From a virus, in the IMG/VR virus record IMGVR_UViG_3300020180_000037, positions 1-43,536 of that record: a stretch of DNA of 43,536 nt; one strand, 5' to 3'. A model generated the notes under the pieces. It was given only the letters and a program-made list of their open reading frames with translations, had not been told where the DNA came from and made no database searches. The position numbers were made by a program, and so were the translations under genes. Of the stretch, positions 23,804-31,265 are shown piece by piece (the stretch's first letter is position 1; every line of letters begins with the position of its first letter).

Positions 23804-26284
23804 TTATCCTGGCATTGGTACTCCAGCTGCCATACCACCCATATCTTGCATTGATGGTTGTTGTGGCATCGGCACATCAACGCTTGCTTGATCTACTGGT
23901 TGTGGTGCTGCTCCACCCCCTTGAGCCCCTTGGATTGGTGCCATTGCCGCCTGATTTATCATAAACTTAGGCAAACTATCAGTAGCCTGATGCTGTTCCA
24001 TCCTTGTGATTATCTCCTCGAGCTTTTCTTTCTCCCTTGTAAGTTTTTGATTCTCCTGTGGCTCTGGCATTGTTGACTGCATCGGCATTGTTGACTGCAT
24101 CGGCATTCCTGTCATTGGATCAACCCCACCCATTTGTTCATCTATACCACCCATTTGTTCTGCAATTTTATTCTGTTGATCATTCAAGTCCTCATTGACC
24201 TCTCTATCAATCTCGCTCCATCTAGTCTTCAACGAAATTAATACCTTAGCCTGATACTCTCTATGCTCATCACTCTCACCTGGTCTGCCTGGTACTGATT
24301 TCTCTAACATGTCCATACACTGTTCTTCGGCAATCTTCACGTCTTGCTCAGTTCTATGATCATTACGTATAGCATAGCGCTCTGGTTTCTTCATCGTTCT
24401 CAAATAATCTTTAATAACCTCAGGTCCGTTAATCCACGGCATCTGATGCTGCTGCATCATAGCTTCGTTACTCGGGTCAACCATAAATCCACTTAGTTGA
24501 GCTAATATCTCTTTCATATTTTGGATCTCGAACGCATCACCTAACGATCTTTTGGATTCTGGAGTGATAAACACTTCCATAACCTCATCTGTTTTAGTAT
24601 ATTTTGATTTAGCTTCAAAGAAACTGTATTTTTCATCAATTTCTTCTTTCTCAAGTCTCCCTGTATCTTTATTCTCATAAATCTTAATGCCCTCAAGCCT
24701 AATCTTTTTAAAGATTTCTTCTGTTGTCACCTTCCCATCCTCCCCTGTAATCCTCTTAACCTTGGAGACTGACCAACTTTTCTGTATCCTTGCCCATAAT
24801 TGCTGCCCCACAGTGTTGAAACCCTCTAGGGTGAAATTATCAATAACCCCACCAATCATATCCTGTAGCTGCTCCTTATTTTGTAGTGTAGCTGTAGCTG
24901 TCTCCCCACTCTTCAATAATGATAGTTGCGAAGGATCTATATTACTTGCAATTGTTGCATCTCTCTCTGTTAATTCAAATAATTTGAACGCATCAAAACC
25001 AATGGGTGCGTTAACTACTTGCTGAATTTTACTGCCTAGAGCTTCACCCTTCTCAACATTTAAAGGGATAAACATAGAATCTGATCTTAACATTCCTTCT
25101 TCAACCTCACCGAGTACATCTCCGGCAATTAAATATTTTAGATTGTAAGTTCTATACATGTAATCTCTAAACATGTTACCCAAGATCTCCTGTGCCGCTT
25201 GCGGATTCATCAATATATCAGCCCCACCCATTCCATAATATTGACCCTCCACTTTAATATAGTCAATCTTATGATAAGTTAACTTGCAATCAGGTGAAAT
25301 AATAGATAACGGTAATTCGAGAATAACTATATCATTCGCCACTACTACATATTTATCATTTATCATATCTTCCATCTCTAAGATTTCTACAGCCTCTACA
25401 TCAACTACATCTTGTGGTTTCCTGAAAAATTCATAATCACCATCATTAACATAAGATGATGTAGGTTTGATCTTTGATACATTTTTAGCATTTGGATCTT
25501 TCTCGTATTGAAGTTTGCAAGTATCAAGACTGACTACACGTCGTCTTATCCCCCATCTGGCAAAATAATGATCACCATGCTGACACCTAGCCTCTGGATC
25601 GGGATAATACTCCCTGATTGGAGTGAATTCAACGGTAATCTTCCTCTCTGTGTAATCTTCATCATCCTCCCAAAATAACTTCCCCTTCTCAACCAATGCC
25701 TTTTCTTTCTCATCCTTAGGCTCTCTAATCTTCTTTCTTTTATAGGTATTTCTAGTCTCTACTGTACGCAAGAATGCCGAACCATGTGTATAAGCATCTC
25801 CTGCCCACAACACAGTCTGCATTTTGATGTCGGCAGTATTCCATAAATAATCCAAACATGCCGAGACAATTATATCCTTGTCAATGTCTTTGTCAGATGT
25901 GGGCTTAGCATCCCACCCTAAATTGATCTTTCTGAATTGACTTACAAAGGCGTTCTTTCTTCCCAACGTCATCGGAGATTTAATATTACTATAAAAATCG
26001 TCACCTGATGATTTGGCATAAGCAGGCATTATTGTCTTTTCTTGTAAATCCCACCTTCTTGTCCAATCCCCCCCCGTAGAACCTGAAATGCCCGTCGCAA
26101 TATCAGCATAAAAATCCCAATAACAATTATTCTGCCTAGCAACCTTGGAAGCATCATATCTATCTCTAACTAACTTTACAGCGTCGAACTCCTCCTGCGT
26201 GTCTCCACTCACCTTCAAGTTGTGTTTCTTAACCCACTGTTTATAAAAGTCTGCTGGCAATGCTTTTGTCTCAACTAATGGCAT
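23804..26284 (-). CDS. Portal protein (P22/T7-type, large)
   Basis: 826 aa. Portal features are the N-terminal wing (WDFYADIATG, KSPMTLGRKNAFVSQFRKI), the region WAGDAYTHGSAFLRTVE, and the stem/clip-like AAQEILGNMFRDYMYRTYNL with KYLIAGDVLGEVEEGML. The C-terminus (from about 700) is Met/Gln/Pro/Gly rich with a twice-repeated short unit (MPMQSTMPMQSTMP) and probably forms a flexible barrel. Portal proteins form the dodecameric packaging and ejection channel at one capsid vertex; the length fits podoviruses. It lies downstream of TerL with three small genes between. No CTG codon seen. Confidence 0.75.
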   Translation of the reverse strand: MPLVETKALPADFYKQWVKKHNLKVSGDTQEEFDAVKLVRDRYDASKVARQNNCYWDFYADIATGISGSTGGDWTRRWDLQEKTIMPAYAKSSGDDFYSNIKSPMTLGRKNAFVSQFRKINLGWDAKPTSDKDIDKDIIVSACLDYLWNTADIKMQTVLWAGDAYTHGSAFLRTVETRNTYKRKKIREPKDEKEKALVEKGKLFWEDDEDYTERKITVEFTPIREYYPDPEARCQHGDHYFARWGIRRRVVSLDTCKLQYEKDPNAKNVSKIKPTSSYVNDGDYEFFRKPQDVVDVEAVEILEMEDMINDKYVVVANDIVILELPLSIISPDCKLTYHKIDYIKVEGQYYGMGGADILMNPQAAQEILGNMFRDYMYRTYNLKYLIAGDVLGEVEEGMLRSDSMFIPLNVEKGEALGSKIQQVVNAPIGFDAFKLFELTERDATIASNIDPSQLSLLKSGETATATLQNKEQLQDMIGGVIDNFTLEGFNTVGQQLWARIQKSWSVSKVKRITGEDGKVTTEEIFKKIRLEGIKIYENKDTGRLEKEEIDEKYSFFEAKSKYTKTDEVMEVFITPESKRSLGDAFEIQNMKEILAQLSGFMVDPSNEAMMQQHQMPWINGPEVIKDYLRTMKKPERYAIRNDHRTEQDVKIAEEQCMDMLEKSVPGRPGESDEHREYQAKVLISLKTRWSEIDREVNEDLNDQQNKIAEQMGGIDEQMGGVDPMTGMPMQSTMPMQSTMPEPQENQKLTREKEKLEEIITRMEQHQATDSLPKFMINQAAMAPIQGAQGGGAAPQPVDQASVDVPMPQQPSMQDMGGMAAGVPMPG

Positions 26285-26289
26285 ATAGT

Positions 26290-26508
26290 TTAAGTTTTAA
26301 TTATATATTGTTTACTATCCGTCATCTTTATGATAATACTCTTAGACTTAACTTCCTTGGTGTATTTATTAATGGAAGATGCTATATTTATATTCATCTC
26401 GCCAAATTCCCAAGCACGCAAAAAACGCAATACTTTCATTAGTATTTCCATCTCATTACCTTCTAATTCTATAGTTTCTATAACCGCCCTAGTAGTTCCG
26501 GTAGCCAT
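26290..26508 (-). CDS. Small hypothetical protein
   Basis: 72 aa, alpha/beta, starting MATGTTRAVIETIELEGNEM and ending SKSIIIKMTDSKQYIIKT. No family recognised. Its start overlaps the end of the zinc-finger-like gene by 31 bases and it ends 5 bases before the portal start, so it is likely co-translated with the packaging genes. Confidence 0.5.
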   Translation of the reverse strand: MATGTTRAVIETIELEGNEMEILMKVLRFLRAWEFGEMNINIASSINKYTKEVKSKSIIIKMTDSKQYIIKT

Positions 26509-26711
26509 CTTTTTTTTAATAAATTTTTAATATCCTTTGCATCGTCAACACCTGCAATCACTGCGTCTTTTTTTGATATATTCGCCTTGTCAATTTCTAT
26601 CTTATATATCCATTCAAAATCTTTTGGGCATACCCTCATTCTCTTTTCATTCCATATAATCGTAAAAACTAGACTGTCTTGGAAATTGTTCTTACAATAA
26701 TCACATCTCAT
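26478..26711 (-). CDS. Small Cys-containing protein
   Basis: 77 aa. It starts MRCDYCKNNF with CxxC (C3, C6) and has a third cysteine in RVCPKDF (about residue 28), suggesting a small metal-binding N-terminus similar to treble-clef-like phage proteins; a fourth ligand is not obvious. The C-terminal half is helical and ends basic (LLKKRWLPELLGRL). ATGA overlap with the upstream gene stop indicates coupling. Function unknown. Confidence 0.5.
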   Translation of the reverse strand: MRCDYCKNNFQDSLVFTIIWNEKRMRVCPKDFEWIYKIEIDKANISKKDAVIAGVDDAKDIKNLLKKRWLPELLGRL

Positions 26712-27496
26712 TCATTAAACATTAAAGCTAAATTTACAATCAGTGTTTCTCTTTTCCCATCCCCCATATCAATTTTAGATCTTTCAGCGAAATCCTTTAA
26801 CTCCTCATCAGTCATGCTCTCTAATGCTTCAAGCTCTGCCGAGACTGTCTCACTTTTGTTCACTATAAGCTTTTTTGCGCTTACTGGTGCAATCACTTGC
26901 TTGACCTCATCTACTTTATTTGTTTCATCTACTGGATCAATTTCAATAATGTCTAGTAATCCTGTAGTTAATATTGTGACCTGCATAATACCTAACTCAG
27001 GCGCTGCCTTTTGGATAATCTCCTTCTTCTCTAATGCTCGCAATCCTGTAGCTTCCAACTGCTTGTCTGTCATGATTACTGTGTTAGAACCAAAAGTACT
27101 TGTAATTAAATTGATTAACTCGTCCCTAGTTGCCTTTCTGTTATGAACTATGTTGTATTTCTCAACAACCTCATTTAATGCATAAATTGATGCCACCTTC
27201 AAAGCATCTAAACTAGGACCCAATGACCATCTTCTATCTACCATCCAATCCTGAGTTTCGGGATTGATTACGGAAACATCAACACTTTTCTTCATTCGAC
27301 TGAAAAAAGGTTTTGCTTTTAATGATTCAGGTACCTTCCTTCTGATCTCCATACTCTTTTCATCATGCCCCAAATATTGTGGTGTTTTTTTGAATTCTTC
27401 ATAATCTTGCATCTCGTCTTCTGCTAAAAACCCTTTAATCCAAGACCTCAAAACTGGTATATGTGAAGTGTTGCTCACTTTATAATATATTTCCAT
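26708..27496 (-). CDS. Hypothetical protein with SAP/HeH-like C-terminus
   Basis: 262 aa from MEIYYKVSNTSHIPVL; upstream in-frame codons are hydrophobic and would overlap TerL, so were excluded. The C-terminal segment MTDEELKDFAERSKIDMGDG followed by KRETLIVNLALMFNE resembles HeH/SAP/Rho-N-like helix-extension-helix domains that bind nucleic acids or other proteins. A middle Val/Ile-rich part (about 190-215) is flexible. It lies between TerL and portal, which suggests a head or packaging role. Confidence 0.5.
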   Translation of the reverse strand: MEIYYKVSNTSHIPVLRSWIKGFLAEDEMQDYEEFKKTPQYLGHDEKSMEIRRKVPESLKAKPFFSRMKKSVDVSVINPETQDWMVDRRWSLGPSLDALKVASIYALNEVVEKYNIVHNRKATRDELINLITSTFGSNTVIMTDKQLEATGLRALEKKEIIQKAAPELGIMQVTILTTGLLDIIEIDPVDETNKVDEVKQVIAPVSAKKLIVNKSETVSAELEALESMTDEELKDFAERSKIDMGDGKRETLIVNLALMFNE

Positions 27497-27539
27497 ATCG
27501 AATAATAAAAAATATAACAAAGAGTAGCACAAATATAAA

Positions 27540-29045
27540 TTAACTTCCACCTGCTGGTCTATATTTGTTTCGTATAATGGCGAACTTCTTCTTAGTAGAT
27601 GACTCCTTACTTATATCTTTATACCACATCGCTAGATATCTGATAGTGTCTGCGCCGTGTGAATGATGATCGTGCTTTGGTCCTGTATACCTGCCTAATT
27701 GCTCACTCCACTTCTTAGCGTATTGCTCTAAATGCTCAACAATATCCCCCGTCTTTGATTCTATAAACCACATGTTCGGCAAAATGTTGCGAACTAAATT
27801 GATTCCTATCTCAATGTCAGTTCTTTGAACTACTACACATTTGAAGCCATAGCTAGTCACTATTTCATAAGTTGTCGTTCCTGTTTGTAATGACCTATTG
27901 TTGGCATCGTGCGGTAACACCATGACACCATAACGATACCCTTTTTCTTTGAGAAGCGAAATATAAAACTCTATCTTCTCTCCCGATTCTTCTATATAAT
28001 CAATAACCCTTATCTCCTTACCTGATATCTGCACAAAAGTTAGCGCTGCACTATCATCTATCCCAAGATCCCAAATAACATTAACATCTAACGCAGGCTC
28101 ATAAGCGAATTCGGTTATACGTTTTGCGTATTTAAGTTCGAGCATCTGTTTCTTGTAATATTTGTCTTCAGTGCTCGCCTCGAACGCTTCCTCACTCGAA
28201 GATGGATACTCTTTCTTAATATCTTCACCTAATAATTCATACTTTTTGGTGTACCAATACTTCTGATCTCTTGTTAATAATACCTTTTTCAAAACCAATT
28301 GATTGAAATAGTCAATACTCTTACTACTAGAGACAAAATCTACAGGAGCTGCTAGCGAATAACTTTGATTCTTCCACCATGGAAAAAAAAAGAACTTGAA
28401 ATCTAAGGCGCTGAGCTTTATCGACATTTTAGACATGTCTTCGGCGCGTTTGCATATTTCATAAAAATTACCTTCCCCATCTTCCGCGGTGGACTCGATA
28501 AATACCATTTGTCCAACTGCAACGGCATTCAAAGCCCCTGTTTTGATCTCTTTTGCCTTTATTGGCTCTAATTTGCAGATCTTCGCGTACTCGGATATAT
28601 GTAAATATTGTAGTGTACCCCCTCTAAATGTAGTATCCGCAGTTAATTTTGAACCGTTGCTAAAACTTAGTTCTTGCGTGTTGTCTTTGTCTAATTTAAT
28701 TCCTTGTCTAATATAGTCAGGCAAGTTGTTGTACGCAAACCGAGCTTTATCTAATTTCGACGTTGCATCGTCGAGAGTTATATCAATAATGCCGCCTGTC
28801 TTGTTCGCATAGAATAGACAAGCATCGGTGATGAAGATGACAATAAAGGTTGACATGCCTAGCTGTCGGGCTTTTAGAATTACGTTGAAATACCAAAGAT
28901 TTTCAAGCAACCACTTTTGGAAATAATTAAGCCGGAATTTAATCTTTTGACCTCTTTCGTCCACGATCCAATACAGGTTATTAAGTCGCCATGCACGGTT
29001 GCTTAGTTTTGACTTAATTTCGTTATATGTTTCTTGTTCTGTCAT
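27540..29045 (-). CDS. terL: Terminase large subunit
   Basis: 501 aa with both terminase domains. The ATPase part shows a degenerate Walker A (KARQLGMST) and a Walker B-like segment ending in Ser-Glu (YLHISEYAK). The nuclease part shows WDLGIDDSAALTF (first acidic cluster), VMVLPHDANNRS and a final HHSHGADTIRYLAMW (last Asp). It translocates and cuts concatemeric DNA with TerS and portal. The start MTEQETYNEIKSKL is supported by the family-like RLNNLYWIVDERGQK soon after. The only CTG codon seen here encodes the leucine of NNLYWI. Confidence 0.85.
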   Translation of the reverse strand: MTEQETYNEIKSKLSNRAWRLNNLYWIVDERGQKIKFRLNYFQKWLLENLWYFNVILKARQLGMSTFIVIFITDACLFYANKTGGIIDITLDDATSKLDKARFAYNNLPDYIRQGIKLDKDNTQELSFSNGSKLTADTTFRGGTLQYLHISEYAKICKLEPIKAKEIKTGALNAVAVGQMVFIESTAEDGEGNFYEICKRAEDMSKMSIKLSALDFKFFFFPWWKNQSYSLAAPVDFVSSSKSIDYFNQLVLKKVLLTRDQKYWYTKKYELLGEDIKKEYPSSSEEAFEASTEDKYYKKQMLELKYAKRITEFAYEPALDVNVIWDLGIDDSAALTFVQISGKEIRVIDYIEESGEKIEFYISLLKEKGYRYGVMVLPHDANNRSLQTGTTTYEIVTSYGFKCVVVQRTDIEIGINLVRNILPNMWFIESKTGDIVEHLEQYAKKWSEQLGRYTGPKHDHHSHGADTIRYLAMWYKDISKESSTKKKFAIIRNKYRPAGGS

Positions 29046-29065
29046 CTTTTAATTATAACAGGGCA

Positions 29066-29317
29066 CTAATCTCTATACGGTTTCGTATCACCACCATTCA
29101 CTATTTTCCCACTAATTCTAATAATTAAATCAGGAAATTGAGTTGCAATAGCTCTTGCGCATTCACCCTCTCCCGATTCTACGGCTAAGCATGCTAAGTA
29201 GCATTCTTGGGCTACAATTCGCATTTTGTTTTCTATTAACGTCTTGACGTAAGTCATAATTTGTTCGGATGCCTGCTTATTCGCAGCGTCTGTTATACGA
29301 TCTTGGTATTTGCTCAT
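29066..29317 (-). CDS. Small helical protein upstream of TerL
   Basis: 83 aa, helical in the first two thirds (DRITDAANKQASEQIMTYVKTLIENKMRIVAQECYL) with C-terminal LIIRISGKIVNGGDTKPYRD. Three cysteines (about 38, 43 and 53), none in a clear metal motif. It lies 20 bases before TerL. No family recognised; packaging role possible from position. Confidence 0.45.
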   Translation of the reverse strand: MSKYQDRITDAANKQASEQIMTYVKTLIENKMRIVAQECYLACLAVESGEGECARAIATQFPDLIIRISGKIVNGGDTKPYRD

Positions 29318-29386
29318 ATTAATTTAATGATAAATAAAATTTATTATAAATTGAACACTATAGAGCACGTAAGCATTCACTGTTAA
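29318..29386. other. AT-rich gap before tRNA
   Basis: Short AT-rich spacer. It holds the left arms of two inverted repeats that frame the tRNA and a TATAAA at 29345-29350 that could be a rightward -10 box. No matching -35 is visible. Confidence 0.3.
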
Positions 29387-29487
29387 GGGGTCATAGTACA
29401 GCAGGTAGTACGCCTAATTCAGAATTAGGTGACACGGGATCGTACCCCGTTGACTCCACAAATGCTTGCGTGTTTAGAATGTTCAAT
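29350..29487 (+). repeat. Inverted repeats framing the tRNA
   Basis: Two nested inverted repeats flank the tRNA. An outer 8-bp pair ATTGAACA (29350-29357) / TGTTCAAT (29480-29487) and an inner 12-bp pair CACGTAAGCATT (29366-29377) / AATGCTTGCGTG (29461-29472, one U-G wobble) would place the tRNA at the tip of a long helix. They could form a precursor stem for processing, or a DNA site. Confidence 0.7.
29387..29458 (+). tRNA. tRNA-like gene, anticodon CAG, alanine-type G3:U70
   Basis: A full cloverleaf folds from 72 bases. The acceptor stem GGGGTCA/TGACTCC has a G3:U70 wobble. The D-arm is GTAC/GTAC with loop AGCAGGTA, including G18 G19. The anticodon arm CCTAA-TTCAGAA-TTAGG gives U33 and anticodon CAG. 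The variable loop is 4 bases. The T-arm ACGGG/CCCGT has loop ATCGTAC, in which the usual T54 and A58 are swapped to A and T. The discriminator is A73 and no CCA is encoded. CAG would read the leucine codon CUG, but the short variable loop is not leucine-type, and G3:U70 with A73 is the classic alanyl-tRNA synthetase identity set. It lies on the strand opposite to its flanking genes. Confidence 0.8.
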
Positions 29488-29568
29488 CACATGACCATCA
29501 CATAAAGATAATGTGTACAGATAAGCTTATTAATACATTTCCACGTCCTACTGCTAGCTTATATCACA

Positions 29569-29799
29569 TTAGCTTTCTTGGCTTAGTTTCCTAGCAATAT
29601 CTTTAAAATACGGTACTATCTCCTTATCCAGATACTCATCTGCTAAACTTCCTAGATCATGCCTTAGTGCCATTGCAACATATTCATAGGCAAACATCAA
29701 ATGCTGTTGGCTTGCTATCTCTATTCCGTCCTTGTCTGCTCCATTTTTGAAATATTGAATTCTTTGCAATGCTGTAGCCTGTAATTTTTGCGTTTCCAT
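29569..29799 (-). CDS. Small hypothetical protein
   Basis: 76 aa, helical (METQKLQATALQRIQYFKNG, then QQHLMFAYEYVAMALRHDLG and a final amphipathic helix). No family recognised. Upstream of the ATG is the recurrent leader box TTATCAAAAACAAA also found before the genes at 29830-29997, 30033-30284 and 31266-31520, which supports this start. Confidence 0.6.
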   Translation of the reverse strand: METQKLQATALQRIQYFKNGADKDGIEIASQQHLMFAYEYVAMALRHDLGSLADEYLDKEIVPYFKDIARKLSQES

Positions 29800-29829
29800 A
29801 TTTGTTTTTGATAATAATTAATTATTTGA

Positions 29830-29997
29830 TTAGTCTCTTTTAATCTCGTCTTTATGGTCTGAGTATATTTTATCTAACTCCGACATATAGTAAATTCCGA
29901 AATCATATCCATGATGTTTCAATGTGTAGTTCATTATTTTGCTCATTTGATGCCAATACCATAATATTATTTTGTCTTTTAATGTTTCTTTTCCCAT
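29830..29997 (-). CDS. Small hypothetical protein (55 aa)
   Basis: A 55-codon gene, MGKETLKDKIILWYWHQMSK followed by a Tyr/Asp-rich helix ending DEIKRD. It begins right after the box TTATCAAAAACAAA and shares its 3' spacer style (agattaaaagagac then TAA) with the next upstream gene, whose end is also ...KRD, so the two may be distant duplicates. Function unknown. Confidence 0.6.
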   Translation of the reverse strand: MGKETLKDKIILWYWHQMSKIMNYTLKHHGYDFGIYYMSELDKIYSDHKDEIKRD

Positions 29998-30032
29998 TTG
30001 TTTTTGATAATAATTAATTAAATGGTTTAAGA

Positions 30033-30284
30033 TTAGTCTCTTTTAGTTATATTTAAATAATTTAGTACTGGATGATTCACCCATTTATTGCAGATAAAGT
30101 TGCAGAATTTAATTCTGTTAATAACTGCTCTTGACCACTCGGTATCTTCTTTCAGCATTTCAATAGTTTTCTGATTAGTAAATGGCTGTTTTTCAAATCT
30201 CTTTTCTACACCAAGCATATTTTGATAGGGTCTAAAGACTTGCTCTAGCACAAATTTATCTGCATCAATTATTTCTAGTGGCAT
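30033..30284 (-). CDS. Small hypothetical protein (83 aa)
   Basis: 83 aa from MPLEIIDADKFVLEQ; this start follows the leader box TATCAAAAACAAAC, so the longer in-frame reading to 30335 is rejected. Helical, with RAVINRIKFCNFICNKWVNH and a C-terminal NYLNITKRD. No family recognised. Confidence 0.6.
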   Translation of the reverse strand: MPLEIIDADKFVLEQVFRPYQNMLGVEKRFEKQPFTNQKTIEMLKEDTEWSRAVINRIKFCNFICNKWVNHPVLNYLNITKRD

Positions 30285-30304
30285 AGTTTGTTTTTGATAA
30301 ATAA

Positions 30305-30436
30305 TTAAACTAAGATTACAATCAACATCACCCACACAAATACAACAAATAAAACAACTTGGATGTAATCTATCGTGCTTAGTTTCCCCATTTCCTGCCT
30401 CAATTTTTTTCTTCTCTCAATCTGGATTAAGTCCAT
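30305..30436 (-). CDS. Small membrane protein (43 aa)
   Basis: The first gene after the leftward promoter and leader. It has a basic N-terminus MDLIQIERRKKLRQEMGKLS and one membrane segment of about 20 residues (YIQVVLFVVFVWVMLIVILV) reaching the C-terminus. It ends 20 bases before the next start. Function unknown; an early membrane-acting protein is plausible. Confidence 0.55.
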   Translation of the reverse strand: MDLIQIERRKKLRQEMGKLSTIDYIQVVLFVVFVWVMLIVILV

Positions 30437-30463
30437 CTTTTAAATAATAACAATATAAAAAGA

Positions 30464-30553
30464 AAGTAAAGTAGGAATTACTTGCCTCGTACACTCATTT
30501 AATTTAATAACTTATTGCGTAGTCTTTGGTTTTCTTTCTTTATATCCTTACTT
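30464..30553 (-). ncRNA. Conserved 5' leader element, leftward copy
   Basis: This leader of the leftward transcript starts about 12 bases after the -10 box. It aligns with the rightward leader at 31140-31228 with strong identity in blocks: AGTAAGGAT, CAAAGACT, ATTAAATTA, ATGAGTGTACGAG, TTCCTAC and TTACTT. Its ends pair (AAGTAAGG with CTTTACTT; a G-U here where the other copy has G-C). A six-codon reading frame MSVRGK lies inside. The best analogy is a paired cis-acting RNA such as put/nut antitermination sites; the function is not known. Confidence 0.65.
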
Positions 30554-30562
30554 TCTAGTCCT

Positions 30563-30591
30563 ATTATATCCCGACAACGGGACAATGTCAA
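30563..30591 (-). promoter_or_regulatory. Leftward sigma70 promoter with palindromic operator
   Basis: Read on the minus strand: TTGACA (30591-30586), a 17-base spacer containing TCCCGTTGTCGGGA (30582-30569) and TATAAT (30568-30563), a perfect consensus. The inverted arms TCCCG/CGGGA fill the spacer, so a repressor bound there would block RNA polymerase. The -35 box contains the TGA stop of the TerS gene. It shares flanking sequence with the rightward promoter. Confidence 0.85.
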
Positions 30592-31046
30592 GTGTTTTCC
30601 TCCGAATCCGCAGGGATTGCCTGCATTCCTTCTATCGTTTTGGGTTCATTTTTTTGTATTGCAACTAGAATATTAAAAATGTTTAGTTCTAATGTGTCGC
30701 CATTTTTCCCCGTCAGTTCTTGTCTGTCGGAGTATATTTCTTTCTGTCGTCGTTTTAGATATTCCCAGGAATCGGGAACGGATCCGTCCCTTTTAATGGC
30801 TCTGTATAGATTTGCTTTCGCTGTCATGCCCATAAAGGACTTAGCATTAGTCATTCTGTCGCGGAATTCCGAACTTTGCCTATTCCACCGGCAAAATGTA
30901 TTAGTACTAATACAGACGTAAGCGCACGCTTCGTCTATTGTGTAATCGAAAGAGAAAGCCTCCAACAACTTCGCCAGCACGGCGTCAGTCAATCCCCAAT
31001 TTTTTTTGCGCAGCTCTAATATTGTTAAATCACCTGTGTCTTTCAT
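30588..31046 (-). CDS. terS: Terminase small subunit-like HTH protein
   Basis: 152 aa from MKDTGDLTILELRKK; the upstream in-frame extension is hydrophobic and crosses the rightward promoter. A helix-turn-helix (TIDEACAYVCISTNTFCRWNRQS) is followed by SEFRDRMTNAKSFMGMTAKA, then LYRAIKRDGSVPDSWEYLKRRQKEIYSDRQEL, the layout of phage terminase small subunits of the phBC6A51 type. It recognises packaging sites in that family, and could also regulate the flanking promoters. It lies between the two divergent promoters; a weak TTGCTT-17-TACTAT lies just upstream. Confidence 0.65.
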   Translation of the reverse strand: MKDTGDLTILELRKKNWGLTDAVLAKLLEAFSFDYTIDEACAYVCISTNTFCRWNRQSSEFRDRMTNAKSFMGMTAKANLYRAIKRDGSVPDSWEYLKRRQKEIYSDRQELTGKNGDTLELNIFNILVAIQKNEPKTIEGMQAIPADSEENT

Positions 31047-31093
31047 ATATATATATATAGTAATACAAATAAAAAAGAAAAGCAATAAAACAC

Positions 31094-31122
31094 TTGACAT
31101 TGTCCCGATATCGGGATATAAT
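31094..31122 (+). promoter_or_regulatory. Rightward sigma70 promoter with palindromic operator
   Basis: TTGACA (31094-31099), 17-base spacer, TATAAT (31117-31122). The spacer contains the perfect 14-bp palindrome TCCCGATATCGGGA (31103-31116). The bases around it (ACACTTGACATTGTCCCG ... CGGGATATAATAG) are identical to the leftward promoter except for the four central operator bases. It should drive the small early genes and, beyond, the replication genes. Confidence 0.85.
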
Positions 31123-31139
31123 AGCATTAGAACATTAAC

Positions 31140-31228
31140 AAGTAAGGATCAAAGAGCGAAACACAAAGACTGCACAACAAACTATTAAATTAGATGAGTG
31201 TACGAGTTAAGTAGTTCCTACCTTACTT
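31140..31228 (+). ncRNA. Conserved 5' leader element, rightward copy
   Basis: Paralogue of the leader at 30464-30553, again starting shortly after the promoter. The outer ends AAGTAAGG and CCTTACTT form an 8-bp stem. A tiny frame ATG...TAG at 31194-31214 encodes MSVRVK, matching MSVRGK in the other copy (the two third bases after the arginine codon differ). No clear ribosome site precedes it, so the conserved block may act as RNA rather than peptide. Confidence 0.65.
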
Positions 31229-31265
31229 GAGTTCTGAAATTTATTATTTATTATCAAAAACAAAT

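Noticed and set aside
29387-29458. tRNA-Gln (CTG) on the minus strand
   Set aside because: The reverse strand gives a Gln-like anticodon loop but loses the D-loop GG, the T-loop consensus and other invariant positions, which fit the + strand.
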